From assembly GCA_039090855.1 (NCBI GenBank), contig CM077007.1, forward strand, positions 12,697,515 through 12,761,514: DNA of 64,000 nucleotides, read 5' to 3'. Each line of letters begins with the position of its first letter. The first letter of the stretch is position 1. The position numbers were made by a program, and so were the translations under genes. Shown one piece after another: positions 33,677-44,436 of the stretch. This stretch comes from Macrothele yani. Its lineage: Eukaryota; Arthropoda; Arachnida; Araneae; Macrothelidae. The notes under the pieces are model-generated. The model did no database searches, was not told the DNA's origin, and saw nothing but the letters and a program-made list of their open reading frames with translations.

Positions 33677-36022
33677 TTCTATGACGAATTTTTTTGTTAC
33701 ACATAATAAAAATCAATTTCACTTGTCGTTCATTTGGATGTCTCCATGGACATGGAGACATCCATGTCCATGGAGACATCCAAATGGAGACATCCAAATG
33801 AGACGACAAGTGAAATTGATTTTATTATGTGTAACAAAAATTCGTCATAGAAGACTGCAGTGTGCTTAACAAGTTCAACACAGGTAGTGACCATAGATTG
33901 GTGAGATGTAAGATGCACCTCAACACTAAACTTGAACGTGGCAAGCTTATAAGACAAACAAAATCTATTGACATAACCAACCTTAAAAAACACCATAATA
34001 CCTTCAAGTTGCAACTGAAGAACAGGTTCTCTGCTTTAGAAGGCCTAACATCGGAAGAAGTGGACATCTCTGAAGTTAACAGAAAAGTAACCAAAGCTCT
34101 TATGGAAACAGCAACAAAATTAGCTGGGTCTAAAAACAAGTTGCATGTAAACAAATTATCAGGAAAAACGAAAATGTTGATGCAAAAAAGAAGAGAGATG
34201 AGGACAACTAAAGAAGATGTGACTTCCAAAGTGGAATATATAGAGCTATGCAAGACAGTAAGGAAAAGTATCACTGAAGACGTAAGAAAATTCAACTGTG
34301 AACTAGTGAGAAAAGCAATTGAAAACAACCAAAGCCTAAAGATAGCAAAGGGACATCTCAGTAAGGGAAGAAAACAGGTTATGGCACTGAGAAAAGAAGA
34401 TGGTTCTGTAACAAGAAATAGAGGCGAAATTTTGACAAGAGTGAAAGATTTCTACTCCAAATTATATGAAAGGGATGATACATGCTCTCCAGACATCATG
34501 AAAGATACCAGTACCAGAGTTCCTCCAGTCCTTCCAGCAGAAGTTGCACATGCAATCAAGAACATGAAGCGGGGAAAAGCTCCAGGAGAAGATGGAATTA
34601 CTGTAGACATCATACAAGAAGCAAGTGAAGAAATCGAAACAGTACTCGCCCAAATTTTCACTGATGCCTTAATGAAGGAAAGATTCCTGAGGATTGGAAC
34701 ACCGCTACAATGATCCTGCTACATAAGAAAGGTGACATTGAGGATCTCGGAAACTACAGACCTATCAGCCTCCTATCAGTAGTTTATAAAATCTTCGCTA
34801 AAGTTCTTTCACACCGCTTGAAGGTAACACTGGACATGGCTCAACCGAGAGAACAAGCTGGATTCAGGAGTGGCTACAGCACAATAGATCATATCCACGT
34901 ACTGAGAGAACTAATTGAAAGAGCGAGGGAATATTAACTTCCATTGTGCATGGCTTTTATCGATTATGAAAAAGCCTTTGATTCGGTGAAACCATCAGCA
35001 GTTACAATGGCTCTGAAAACCTGCGGTATTGAAGATGCATACATTAATATTATTAATAACATCTATGAAAATGCAAGTGCAAAGATTCGGCTGTTTGAAA
35101 ATACAACACACGTAAACATTGGAAAGGGAGTGAGACAAGGTGACACCATATCTCCGAAGCTCTTTAATGCCACATTGGAGGGTGTTTTTCGGTCGCTGAG
35201 CTGGGAAAACAAGGGGATAAAGATTAATAGAGATTATCTAACCCACCTTCGTTTTGCTGATGACGTAGTCATTTTTGCAACTAACCCATCAGAGCTGCAG
35301 AGTATGATCCAGGAACTGGCTGACAAGGGTAAAGAAGTGGGATTAAAAATGAACTTTCAGAAGACAAAAGTGATGTTCAATGCTTTTACAAGAAATGAAG
35401 ATTTATCGATTGATGGAGAAAAGCTGGCGATAACAGACACGTACGTTTATCTTGGACAGCAGATATCAAGTGAGGGTCACATTGATGAAGAAATTAATCG
35501 GCGTACAAAACTTGCCTGGAGAGCTTTTGGAAGAAACAGCATAATTTTCAAGAGCAATATGCCATTATGTCTTAAAAGAAAAGTGATTGATCAATGCATC
35601 CTTCCAGTGCTTACGTATGGTGCAGAGACGTGGACCTTAACTAAAAGAGACATACAAAGGCTGCAGACAACTCAAAGCAGCATGGAGAGGTGCATATTTG
35701 GTGTAACCAGGAGAGATAAGAAGAGGAACTCGTGGATCCGAAAAATGACAAGAGTGGAAGACATCATGATCAGAGTTAAATCCCTGAAATGGCAATGGGC
35801 TGGACATACTGCCAGAAGGACAGATCATCGATGGACAGCCGAAATTTTAGATTGGATTCCAAGGGACAGGAAAGACCCAGAAGAAGACCACATATGAGAT
35901 GGGTGGATGAAATTCGAAAGTATGCGGGGGTGACATGGAGGAGACTGGCACAAGACAGACCGTTGTGGAGGAAACTTGGGGAGACCTTCGTCCAGCAGTG
36001 GATTGATAATGGTTGACAATGA
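33677..36022 (+). mobile_element. RTE copy with a 5' foldback
   Basis: This copy ends at 36016 (QQWIDNG) plus an (ATG)n tail. At its 5' end 33677-33748 is an inverted duplicate of 33774-33850, around a GGAGACATCC palindromic centre: CTATGACGAATTTTTTTGTT at 33678 pairs with the AACAAAAATTCGTCATAG arm. From 33862 the coding frame runs VLNKFNTGSDHRLVRCKM onward. Such 5' inversion is typical of target-primed reverse transcription artefacts of non-LTR elements. Confidence 0.88.
33862..36016 (+). pseudogene. RTE ORF fragments (three lesions)
   Basis: Endonuclease C-terminus through RT. The first open piece (33862-34713) runs to a frame change after AQIFTDALMKE. The second (34710-34937) begins MILLHKKGDIEDLGNYRP and ends at TAA where other copies have GAA (REYELPL). 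The third (34944-35897) carries AFIDYEKAFDSVKP, GVRQGDTISPKLF and RFADDVVIF, and then a frame change in the RKRPRRRPH region (RKDPEEDHI here) before 35897. The remaining tail (RRRPHMRWVDEIRKY) is readable in another frame to 36016. It is inactive. Confidence 0.92.
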
Positions 36023-36053
36023 TGATGATGATGAATTAATGCACACCGCACTG

Positions 36054-36240
36054 AGAAAAACGTTTAATTCAACAAAACATTTTGTCGATATACAATCAAC
36101 AAAAGTTTTTGTTGAATTTGCAAAATTATTTTGTTGAAAATTATTGTTGATTTAACAAAATTTATTGTTATCACGACTAAACGTTTTGTTCATTTAACAA
36201 AATGATTAGGTCGATTTTTGGGAATTTGTTTGATCCAACA
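36054..36240. repeat. CACTG end with AACAAAA-rich subterminal repeats
   Basis: CACTGAGAAAAACG at 36049 is followed by many alternating AACAAAA and TTTTGTT motifs (about 36070-36250), for example ATTCAACAAAACATTTTGTC. This looks like the subterminal repeat zone of a DNA transposon. The SINE at 36245 appears to cut the other side. No partner end was found. Confidence 0.35.
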
Positions 36241-36244
36241 AAAC

Positions 36245-36418
36245 ATATTGTTATCAGTCGCCCGTCCCTAAATCAGGGCCACTGGTCCTAGGGAAGTGAG
36301 AAAGCTAGTGTCGCAAGACAAACACAACATCCATGCGTCATCGGGATTCGAACCCGGACTCTTCACGGACGAATGGTCATAAGCTAGCGCTTAGCCCACT
36401 GCGCCACCGGGGCGGCCC
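36245..36418 (-). mobile_element. tRNA-derived SINE
   Basis: On the minus strand: GCCGCCCCGGTGGCGCAGTG (tRNA A-box side), GGGTTCGAATCCCGATGACG (B box), GCATGGATGTTGTGTTTGTC, and GGACGGGCGACTG near 36246. The tail is truncated on the left. Confidence 0.88.
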
Positions 36419-36535
36419 ATGCTTCATCAATAGTCCAATGAATTTCCATCTGTCTCCGGCTAAGTGATTTTCGTAAAGAAGTCTACACCGCGTTTAGCGC
36501 TCAGTCACGTGTCTAGGCAAAAGGCGGTGAGCCAC

Positions 36536-36746
36536 CCCGGTAACGCAGTGGTCTAAGCGGTGGCTTCTGACCGTTCGTCCGAAAGAGGTCCGGATTCGAA
36601 ACCCGGAGAGGCATGGGTGTTGTGTTTGTCTTACGGTACTGGCTCTCTCCCTACCTTGGAACCAGTGACCCTAAATTAGGGACGGGCAACTGCTTATAGT
36701 CCACTGAGTTGCTCACGGTCGTCGTTAAACGTCCAATAAAAAAAAG
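36536..36746 (+). mobile_element. tRNA-derived SINE with A-rich tail
   Basis: This copy contains CACCCCGGTAACGCAGTGGT, a B-box region TCCGGATTCGAAACCCGG, GGCATGGGTGTTGTGTTTGT, the body ACTGGCTCTCTCCCTACC, GTTGCTCACGGTCGTCGTTA and a terminal A run. Probable target duplications are AAAAGGCGGTGA (about 36521) and AAAAAGCGGTGA (about 36742). Confidence 0.88.
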
Positions 36747-36916
36747 CGGTGAACATGTTACTTTTTTTTCAGATTCAAAGTTTTGTTTATTACCTTGTTT
36801 ACAATTGGTACAGATATTTTTTAAAGACTTAGTGATTGCTCATGGGTCGGTGGATTTTTTTAAAGACCCGAGTCCTTACTTTTGAAATTGTCGTAAAAGT
36901 ACGTACCTCCCTTGCA

Positions 36917-37228
36917 TCAAGTAGAAGTAATCGCTCTTTCCACGTTTATAAGTGAGTCACGGAAAAATTCTCGCCGGCCGCTACCAGGAATTGAGCCCAG
37001 GCTCTTCCAGTTAGGCGCCGGATACGCTTCCACCGCACCACAACGGCCTCTAAATACTCCAGACTCACAAACGACAAATTGCCAAACCACATATGGTAAG
37101 TTGCTTCTTCGAAGCCCCGCACAATGCTGGGGATTCATCTTTGTCGAATGAATGATAAATACACAGTTGACGTGGACCAGGAATATCAAATAGAAGTCAT
37201 CGCTCTTTCCACGTTTATAAGTGAGTGA
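36917..37228 (-). repeat. 300-bp tRNA-containing unit, inverted half of pair
   Basis: The minus strand carries the same unit as the 18-21 kb array: CCGTGACTCACTTATAAACG, the tRNA-like part with GGCGCCTAACTGGAAGAGCC and a decayed B box, and CCCCAGCATTGTGCGGGGCT. It faces 37206-37550 head-to-head. Confidence 0.85.
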
Positions 37229-37550
37229 TGACTTCTATTTGATATTCCTGGTCCACGTCAACTGTATATTTATCATTCATTCGACAAAGAGGAATCCCCA
37301 GCATTGTGCGGAGCTTCAGAGAAGCAACTTACCATATGTGGCTTGGCAGTTAGTCGTATGTGAGTCTGGAGGAATTCGAGGCCTCTGTGGTGCAGTGGAA
37401 GCATATCCGGCGCGTAACTGGAAGACTCTGGGTTCGATTCCCGGTGGCGGCCGATGAGAATTTTTCCGTGACTCACTTATAAACGTGGAAAGAGCGATGA
37501 CTTCTATTTGATGTTCCTGGTCCCGGTTAACTCTGTATTTATTATTTACC
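37206..37550 (+). repeat. 300-bp tRNA-containing unit, direct half of pair
   Basis: Starts TGATGACTTCTATTTGATAT, then CCCCAGCATTGTGCGGAGCT, GCCTCTGTGGTGCAGTGGAA with ATATCCGGCGCGTAACTGGA, GGTTCGATTCCCGGTGGCGG, and TGACTCACTTATAAACGTGG. It is closest in layout to the units at 20.5-21 kb. As at 18.4 kb, two units are arranged head-to-head. Confidence 0.88.
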
Positions 37551-37559
37551 TCTTTTGCA

Positions 37560-38645
37560 TATTCGTTTGGTGTTCTTTTTCCTGCTAAATGCAATGCTTA
37601 ACGAGTTCCCCCTCTTATTATTAATAATATTGCTTATTTTACATTTAGAAATGCTAATTCCATGATTTTCACAGCACTTTTTCAACTACAGAATACGAGT
37701 ATTTCTCATTGTAAAGAGCAAAAGCATAACATTCTATCTACAGCTTGTTTACGTGACCCGGTTTCTTAGCAGACGACGTTTAACTGCAGCAGATGTTAGT
37801 TTCGTGTTCATCTAACATGTTGTTGCCAGTGTCAGTTCTTTGAACCTTTTTATTTTCTGAAATTTCTTATCAAAAACGTTCTGAAAATGTGTGAACATAC
37901 CCTACATTTTTAATTTAAATTGAATTACATGAAATGCTAGTGAAAGTTTAGAACAAAACAAACACTGAAATTGAAAATTTCACTCGTTTGTAGAGAGCAG
38001 CGCTGTCCGGTTTGATATTAACATGTATACAACATGAAAATTCCCACATTTTGTGGCTTCACGGTTAAGAGACACAAGGCATCTCTAGAAATGTAATTCT
38101 AACCTCCCAGCCTCCTTGTTTATGCCATACAGTATGAAAACAGTGTTTCACAGAAACTCGAAATGCATGAAACATCAGTCACGGTTAGCGGTATCCAACG
38201 GAAAATGAAACTGATTTTTGGAGCCTGATGTTTAGGTGCGAAAATACGCAATCTAAAGATGAACAGGAAAAGTGTTTTGTTTTCGAAAACGCGCTGAAAT
38301 CTCAAAAATTATGATACATCGTTATTCATCTAAAATACTTCAAAGATGCTTGCAACATATCGCCAGTAGCCATAAATTTGAAATGAACAGCTCCTTGTAG
38401 ACTTAGATGCGCATTGGATCTTTGAACACTGAAAAAGAAATCAATGCCATATTAAGTCTGCAGCCAAGTGAAAAACTTTGTTTTTTTGCACAAAAATGTT
38501 TTTCGATTCTTTCAGTGACTGAAAGAAACGAAATATTTTTCTTTTGCAAAACCAGCTCAAAATAAACGTTTCACACTCTGAACAAAGCGTTCTCATCATT
38601 CTGGTTCCATCGGAATGGAGAAGTAGAAAATTCACATAGATTCAA
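37560..38645. other. No gene recognised
   Basis: No supported feature. Confidence 0.45.
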
Positions 38646-38647
38646 AA

Positions 38648-38855
38648 GTGGCCGAGTAGTGATAAGTTTAGTTTTCTGACTAGTTGTCCAGGTTAGGTCC
38701 GGGTTCGAGTCCCAGATGAGTCATGGATAGCTTTAACGCGCTAGCTCTCTTCTTCCTTGGAAAAAGTGGTCCTAAGTTATGAACGGACAACTGCTTATAG
38801 ACCTTAGACATTGATCATTGTTGACGTTTAGCCCCCCCCCCCCCAAAAAAAAAAG
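38648..38855 (+). mobile_element. Diverged tRNA-derived SINE
   Basis: GTGGCCGAGTAGTGATAAGT is the A-box side and GGGTTCGAGTCCCAGATGAG is the B box. Downstream come GTCATGGATAGC, GGACAACTGCTTATAG and a run of C then A. It is the same family as the copies at 36.5 and 43.4 kb, more diverged. Confidence 0.75.
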
Positions 38856-39900
38856 ACATGCAAAAACCCTACAGGTTTCTCATTAAGTCTCGAATAACTT
38901 CTACATTTGAATACGTCTTTGATGTTCCAATATATTATTTTATAAAGAATTCATTTTGTTACAAACAATGCCGGTTCTTCTTTATTTTATGATACATCAT
39001 TGTGCATTGGGATGCGAAAAGTGGTCAAAATCAAAATAATATCGTTCTTACGTCTCTGAGAAAATCTCAAAGATAAAACTCATTTGAATTTGTCTGGCAC
39101 GGAAATGAAAAGACCTTTGTCTCAATCCTTCCAATGAGCTTAATAATGCTCCACTTCAGGAACTTCATTAGGACTCTCTCCATTCAAAAGCAGAGCCATT
39201 CCCTTTTTTGAAATAATTTCCACTTGGGAATTGACAGTATTACTGCGCCGGAAGAAAGAATACTCCCATGACCGTTATTTTGTGTTTGTTATTTTTAAAA
39301 AATAATCATTCGCAGTTATCTGCATGCGCAGCAGCATTTTTTTCTTGACAACATCCTGAGATCACCGTATCATCATTAAAATATCTTTTGATATGATTTA
39401 TTTAATTATCTGTAATATACCTATAACTCGTATGCAGCAGTCTAGCGGATTCAGAGGAAATAACGATCTCGTAGCACTAACTATTGAATTTTAGCAGCAC
39501 AGACTTTAGAAAGCTGTTCTCTCACTAAAACAAACATTTTCATTAAAAAATATTGGAACTTAAACCTAGATTTACAAAAACAGAGAATGCAATGTAATGT
39601 GTATGTAATGTGTAGAGAATGCAATGTACTGTAATGTGTATGCTGTTTTTTCTTGATTTTGCAAAAGAAAAGTTACTTGACTCTCATGAAAAGGACTTTC
39701 TCTTGACAGCTGGCCCCCCGTGTTTAACTGTGCCTTTAGCTGAATTTCATCTTAATTTTTCAGAACATGACACTCCCAGAAACTTACGAAATGTCATGTA
39801 GCACTTGTCACATGCAATGCACGAGCAGGAGGGAAAGTAAATTGGCAAACTATTTGTCCACTGTAGCCTTGATTCACATGGCGCGCTGCTTATGCTGCTT
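38856..39900. other. No gene recognised
   Basis: No supported feature. A short ATGCAATGTAATGTGTATG duplication occurs at 39589-39640. Confidence 0.45.
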
Positions 39901-39906
39901 TGTCAG

Positions 39907-39949
39907 GTTTGTTTAGCTAACAATGCAAAGCATTGTTAGCTAAACAAAC
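39907..39949. repeat. Perfect 20-bp palindrome with 3-nt loop
   Basis: GTTTGTTTAGCTAACAATGC, spacer AAA, and its exact reverse complement. The motif AACAATGCAAAGC repeats directly after it. Confidence 0.93.
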
Positions 39950-40135
39950 AATGCAAAGCTTGTGGTTGTAGAATCGTACAATCACTTGAAAAATCCTGCT
40001 TTAGAATGACGGAGCAGACTGGGCAAAAAAAAAAAAAAGAAGAGAAAAGAAAAAGCGAACCCGAAAAACCTTTGAAATGTGATTATTGTTGACCAAAACC
40101 CTGAATTTGTGTTTGGGATGTGAATGATGTCTAAA

Positions 40136-42086
40136 CATAGTCGTATCAGAATAATATGACCACCTTCCTAAAATGGGAATAACCATCCTTGGCTAGAGGC
40201 GGATCCAGAATCTTCGTGAGGGGAGCGCGCAAGTGTCAGGAATAACCGGGGACGTTTCTGAATTTTCACGCAAAATCAAAAGGTGTCCTTAGTATGTCTA
40301 TAAATTCTTCCAATTAACGAAAGTAATATACTTTTAAGTAATACTTTCTTTCACGAAAAAATATTCAATTTGTTATTAAAACCTAACAAATCGAAGCTTT
40401 TCCTTGGTTACTGAGGGAAAAAGGACCTCCCTCTCGATCCGTCTCTGCCCTTGGTCCGGATGCCGGATAACGACGGCGAGACGGCATGGCATGGACGCCA
40501 TGAGGCCCTAGAAGGTTGCCCGAAGCACACGTGCCCATTGAAAGTGCAGCAGAGTACGGAGGTCTCGAATATGACGTAGTTGTGGGTCGGCACGTCGAAC
40601 TTGTAATCCAAATAGTCCCACAAGTGCTCTTAGGGATTGAGGTTGGACGCTTTCGCCGGCCACGGGTGTACGGAGGCATCGCTGTCGTGTTCCTGGAACC
40701 AGTCATGCACCCATTACCGACGTGTAACGACACATTGACCTGTTGGTAGACACCATCACCACCAGGGTAAACGTCCGACATAAAGCTAAGCATGTGGTGA
40801 ACAAAGATGCACAAGTAGCCATTGGCGTTCAGGGACCCTGTAACGTACCAGGAGAGGAGATGTGACGTACCTGCCAGCAGGACGCACACGACATAAAAGG
40901 CAGATACGAATCAGAACAAATGTCCGCGTAGCTTAATTGTTAGAGCAACTTATTCCGGAATAAGCGTACTCGGGTTCGAATCCCGGCGTAGACCGAAAAT
41001 GACGGAGAAATTCACTTCGTTATAATGGCGCCCGAACTATCCGGATGACCCGACCGTTCAAAATCTCGCATTGGTGTGATGTTATTTCCACACCGCGAGA
41101 TAGGAAAAATAAGAGAATCCTTTCTCCAGCACTTCAAAAAAAAAAAAAAAAAAAATAAGGGGGAGATGATGTAACGTACCAGGAGAGGAGATGTGACGTA
41201 CCTGCCAGCAGGACGCACACGACATAAAAGGCAGATAGGAATCAGAACAAATGTCCGCGTAGCTTAATTGGTAGAGCAACTTATTCCGGAATGAGTGGAC
41301 CCGGGTTCGAATCCCGGCGCAGACCAAAAATGACGGAGAAATTCACTTCGTTATAACCCATCCAGTGGTACTCGGGGTCTCAGGTCATGCCAGGAAAACA
41401 TCCCACAGACATGCACACCCCACCGCCGCTCTATACTTGACCGACAAGCGTGTTGTTCCTCGCGTGTCTAACGCCGTATCCGCCACCGCCCGTCATTTCT
41501 GTGGAGTAGAAACCTCGATTTGTCGGAGAAGGCAACCTTTTCCCACTCTTCCACTGTCCACTGACGGTAGTCAAATGCTAACTGCATGCGTCGTTGCCGA
41601 TGGACCTGGGTTACCATGGGCGCCTTGATGCAGCATCGACTACGGAGGCCCAAGCGTAGCAGGGTTCGCTCTACTGTTATCGGGGACACCAGTGTTCATT
41701 TGCTTGGTCAATTGCTGCACTGTTTCGCGTCGATTGCCCCTTTACTAGTCGACCTTTTTCCCTGGGTTCGATGGCCTTTGGGGATCCACAGTTATGACGT
41801 CGGGAGGTACTTGGTGTGCCAGCGGTCCATCTTTGATACACCCCTACTACAGCACCTCGGGAACGTCTTACGAATTCTGCTGTTTTTGAGATGTTTCCAC
41901 CCTTGGCGCTGCCGCTGATAATCCTTCCTTTCTGAACGTCCGTCAAATCATTACCTCTATAGCTCATCTGTCCAGGTCATCCTTTTATATCTCAGTGTGG
42001 TCGACTTCATCATGTGCCTTCTGTTACGCTCTTGGGTGGGTACATTGTGTTTCCGGGGGTGGTCATATTATTCGGATACGACTGTG
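40136..42086 (-). mobile_element. Tc1-like transposon carrying an LTR miniature
   Basis: Inverted ends are CATAGTCGTATCAGAATAAT at 40136 and the complement of CACAGTCGTATCCGAATAAT at 42086. TA follows on the right (42087-42088); the left flank reads AA, a decayed duplication. The minus-strand transposase begins at 41967 (MSYRGNDLTDVQKGRIISGS) and is interrupted at 40839-41355 by a TRIM. A second frame starts MSPITVERTLLRLGLRSRC and includes KVAFSDKSRFLLHRNDGR (first catalytic Asp). After the TRIM the frame shows FQEHDSDASVHPWPA and NLNPKEHLWDYLD-like sequence, with the usual Ile-Glu altered. The copy is inactive. Confidence 0.9.
40839..41355 (+). mobile_element. Miniature LTR element (TRIM), ACCC target duplication
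   Basis: LTRs are 40839-41024 and 41170-41355, both 186 bp, starting TGTAACGTACCAGGAGAGGA and ending CACTTCGTTATA. A tRNA-like region lies in each (GTCCGCGTAGCTTAATTG...GGGTTCGAATCCCGGCG). The interior has TGGCGCCCGAAC at 41026-41037, one base after the LTR, which matches a tRNA-Lys primer-binding site. It ends in an A run and AAGGGGGAGATGA before the second LTR. Exact 4-bp duplications ACCC lie at 40835-40838 and 41356-41359. The insertion site in the Tc1 transposase gene can be reconstructed cleanly. Confidence 0.95.
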
Positions 42087-42089
42087 TAG

Positions 42090-42846
42090 GGAACATGCTG
42101 AAACTGGTCACCTCTGACATCCAAAAACAATTGCTGGCGACCCTCTAAATTTATGAATACTTTTGTTAAAGTGTCCTCAATAATGGCTACAATTTCTTGG
42201 CATATGCTTCTTTGAGTTCTTTGATTGTGCAAGGGTTTCTTTTCATGTACACCTTCCCCTTCAGCAGACCCCATAAGAAGTATCCTCGGAAATTTAAATT
42301 TGGGAATTTAACCTGCCAGAGATTTTTTGAGGTGATTAGTCTTTGAAAATACTTCAATTTTCTTCATGCTTCTTGCACTTGATATGTGACAGATTGCACC
42401 ACCATGGTCAAAATGTCCAACTGTTAGTTCTTCACTGTCACCTGCATTACGAATGCACCGAAATGTTTGTGGTGAACTTCTGTGGTTATTGTACGTTCAG
42501 AGAAAATGGGGCCGATAATTTGTTTATGTGTTATTGCGCGCTACACACCAATTTTCTCTGCACGCAAAGGTTCGGCATATATTGCATGAGGCCATTCTTG
42601 TGCCCATACTGTGAGTTCTTCGAGTTCATATTGCCGTTTAGATGAGGCCATACTAATCTGTAAACCAGCTAGGAGGTCTAAAACGACAGGATTTTCCGTT
42701 ATAAAATGTGGAAACCACACGCAAAAATCGATGCATTTTCCATAGTAAACTGGAGGTAATTCTTGAGTCACAGACGCACGACAAGCGCCCAGTATCGACC
42801 TCGTTAATAGCTTGATGGAATACGGTATGTTAACCCCGTGGAACAA
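42090..42846 (-). pseudogene. DDE transposase-like remnant (IS630/Tc1 type)
   Basis: Readable minus-strand phrases, in different frames: WAQEWPHAIYAEPLRAEKIG (about 42600), AITHKQIIGPIFSERTITTE (about 42530) and FRGYFLWGLLKGKVYMKRNP then TIKELKEAYAKKL (about 42270-42190). The order matches a transposase family common in arthropods, with FLWG-LK-xVY near its C-terminus. Frame changes and stops abound. Ends are unknown; the Tc1 element inserted beside or into it. Confidence 0.65.
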
Positions 42847-42879
42847 TCTGCTTAACGAATTAGATTGTCAGATCCTCTA

Positions 42880-42910
42880 CCCCCCCCCCCCCTTTTTTTT
42901 TTTTTTTTGC
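42880..42910. repeat. C(14) then T(18) homopolymer run
   Basis: A run of C is immediately followed by a run of T. It could be the A-tail of a minus-strand retroelement, but no body was identified. Confidence 0.7.
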
Positions 42911-43051
42911 ATCTCGGATTTTCTACTCAGAGTCGTTATCCTTCAGCATGTTGCTTAATAAGGCCTTCTGTTATCTCCATCTCTGCTAGGTTCTGGATTC
43001 AGCTGTTCGGTGGTTAGGTTCTTCCGCCAAATGCGTTTCGAATAACCTTAA

Positions 43052-43872
43052 CCCTTTAAGTGGGCGCTGTACGTAAACCAAATGATGCCAAAACATCTCT
43101 GCTCTCCCCAAACAGAGATGCTTCCATAACGACCGATTTCACGAAAGCTAAGGCAAAACAACTCATTTTATTCTCTCATCTGAGCAGTACGCACCATAAA
43201 CTTCTCACTTGTGATAAGCGCTACCTTTTAGTCCTTTAGTCTCTGCTCCATGGCATCATGGGAAAGGACTAGTCCCCTGACACGGATATCATGCCACTGC
43301 ATAGGAAAAAGAAGACTCAAACACCTTCTCTTTCCTTTCTTAGATTTGTCGCCAGTGTTGTGGCATTTTCAGCATCTAATCAGTCAGAAAGGATCATACG
43401 CCGCCCCGGTGGCGCAATGGTTTAAGCGATGACCTCTGATCATTCGTCGGAAAGGGGTCCGGGTTCGAATCCCGGTGAGGCATGGATGTTGTGTTTGTCT
43501 TACGGCACTGGCTGTCTCCCTTCCCTGAAACCAGTGGCCTCACATTAGGAACGAATGACTGCTTATAACCCATTGAGTTGCTCACGGTGGTCGTTAAAAC
43601 TCCAATCAAAAAAAAAAAAAAAAAAAAAAAAGGATCATTGTCTCTCTAAACAACCCATTTGAATAACAATCCTAAGGGGGAAATTCACCTTTTCTAATCC
43701 TCTGGTTTTTCAGGGCACTCCTTCGAGCGGCGTTAATACCACTAAAACATACCACCAAGGAAATAGTTCCAGCAACATTTCACCCGCTTCTTAGACAGCG
43801 AAAATATTCGTCTGAGCTGACTTCAGCCCATTTTGTTAACCCCGAGTTAACTCGTTCCGGCCACTTAAAGGG
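43052..43872. mobile_element. piggyBac-like TTAA MITE
   Basis: Ends are CCCTTTAAGTGGGCGCTG at 43052 and the complement of CCCTTTAAGTGGCCGGAACG at 43872, flanked by TTAA at 43048-43051 and 43873-43876. No transposase is present. A SINE is inserted inside (43396-43633). CCCTTT ends with TTAA duplication are typical of the piggyBac superfamily. Confidence 0.85.
43396..43633 (+). mobile_element. Complete tRNA-derived SINE
   Basis: This is the best copy of the family: CGCCCCGGTGGCGCAATGGT, GGGTTCGAATCCCGGTGAGG, GCATGGATGTTGTGTTTGTC, GGCACTGGCTGTCTCCCTTC, GTTGCTCACGGTGGTCGTTA and an A(24) tail. Target duplications AAGGATCAT lie at 43390 and 43632. Internal A and B boxes mean pol III transcription is expected. 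Confidence 0.93.
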
Positions 43873-44082
43873 TTAAACGACCCCTTTGCTCAATATTTGC
43901 GCGCCAGAAACACATACTGTTTTGTTGAGTTTGTCTTTACGGGTCAGTAATCAAGCTTATACTACCATGCACAAGCACGAAGCAAAAACATTTCAAGGTC
44001 TCTTTGGGAATGCTTGCTCCTTACGCAGTTAGGAATGTGTGTGGCAGTTTCACAGGAACCGAAGTGTTTAGGTAAATCATCT

Positions 44083-44143
44083 CAAAGCGGTTGTTCTTGT
44101 ATCATTGTATAACATATACAATGATACAAGAATAACCGCTTTG
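44083..44143. repeat. 28-bp near-perfect palindrome
   Basis: The arms 44083-44110 and 44116-44143 match at 27 of 28 positions around a 5-bp spacer (AACAT). Further GTATCATTG repeats continue to 44200. Confidence 0.9.
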
Positions 44144-44436
44144 ATACAAGAATAACCAATGATACTGTTATACACAGTATCATTGTATAATGATACTGTG
44201 ATATGGTGTCAATGTCAAGGCATAGGTTACCATCAGTTTCCAGTCACCGTCAGATTTACCACACTTTATATAGTTTAGAAAATTGTAGCAACCCTCTCCA
44301 ATTTTAACAGCATATCAAAACCAACGCCGCCACTTCATAAAAGGATTTAAGGATCTCATGCGACACCTGATTGAGCTACGGGGGTGAAAGATAAAGAGAG
44401 GTATGACTCACATTGAGTCATAACGCTCTTCGTCCT

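Noticed and set aside
33537..33809. Repetitive tyrosine- and threonine-rich protein
   Set aside because: It is a translation of the TGTGTAGTAAT repeats and the foldback.
40930..41010. Functional tRNA gene
   Set aside because: The anticodon arm does not give a proper 7-nt loop, and the sequence recurs in every TRIM LTR.
42343..42645. 100-codon plus-strand open stretch as a gene
   Set aside because: It is antisense to the transposase-like remnant, where recognisable phrases are found.
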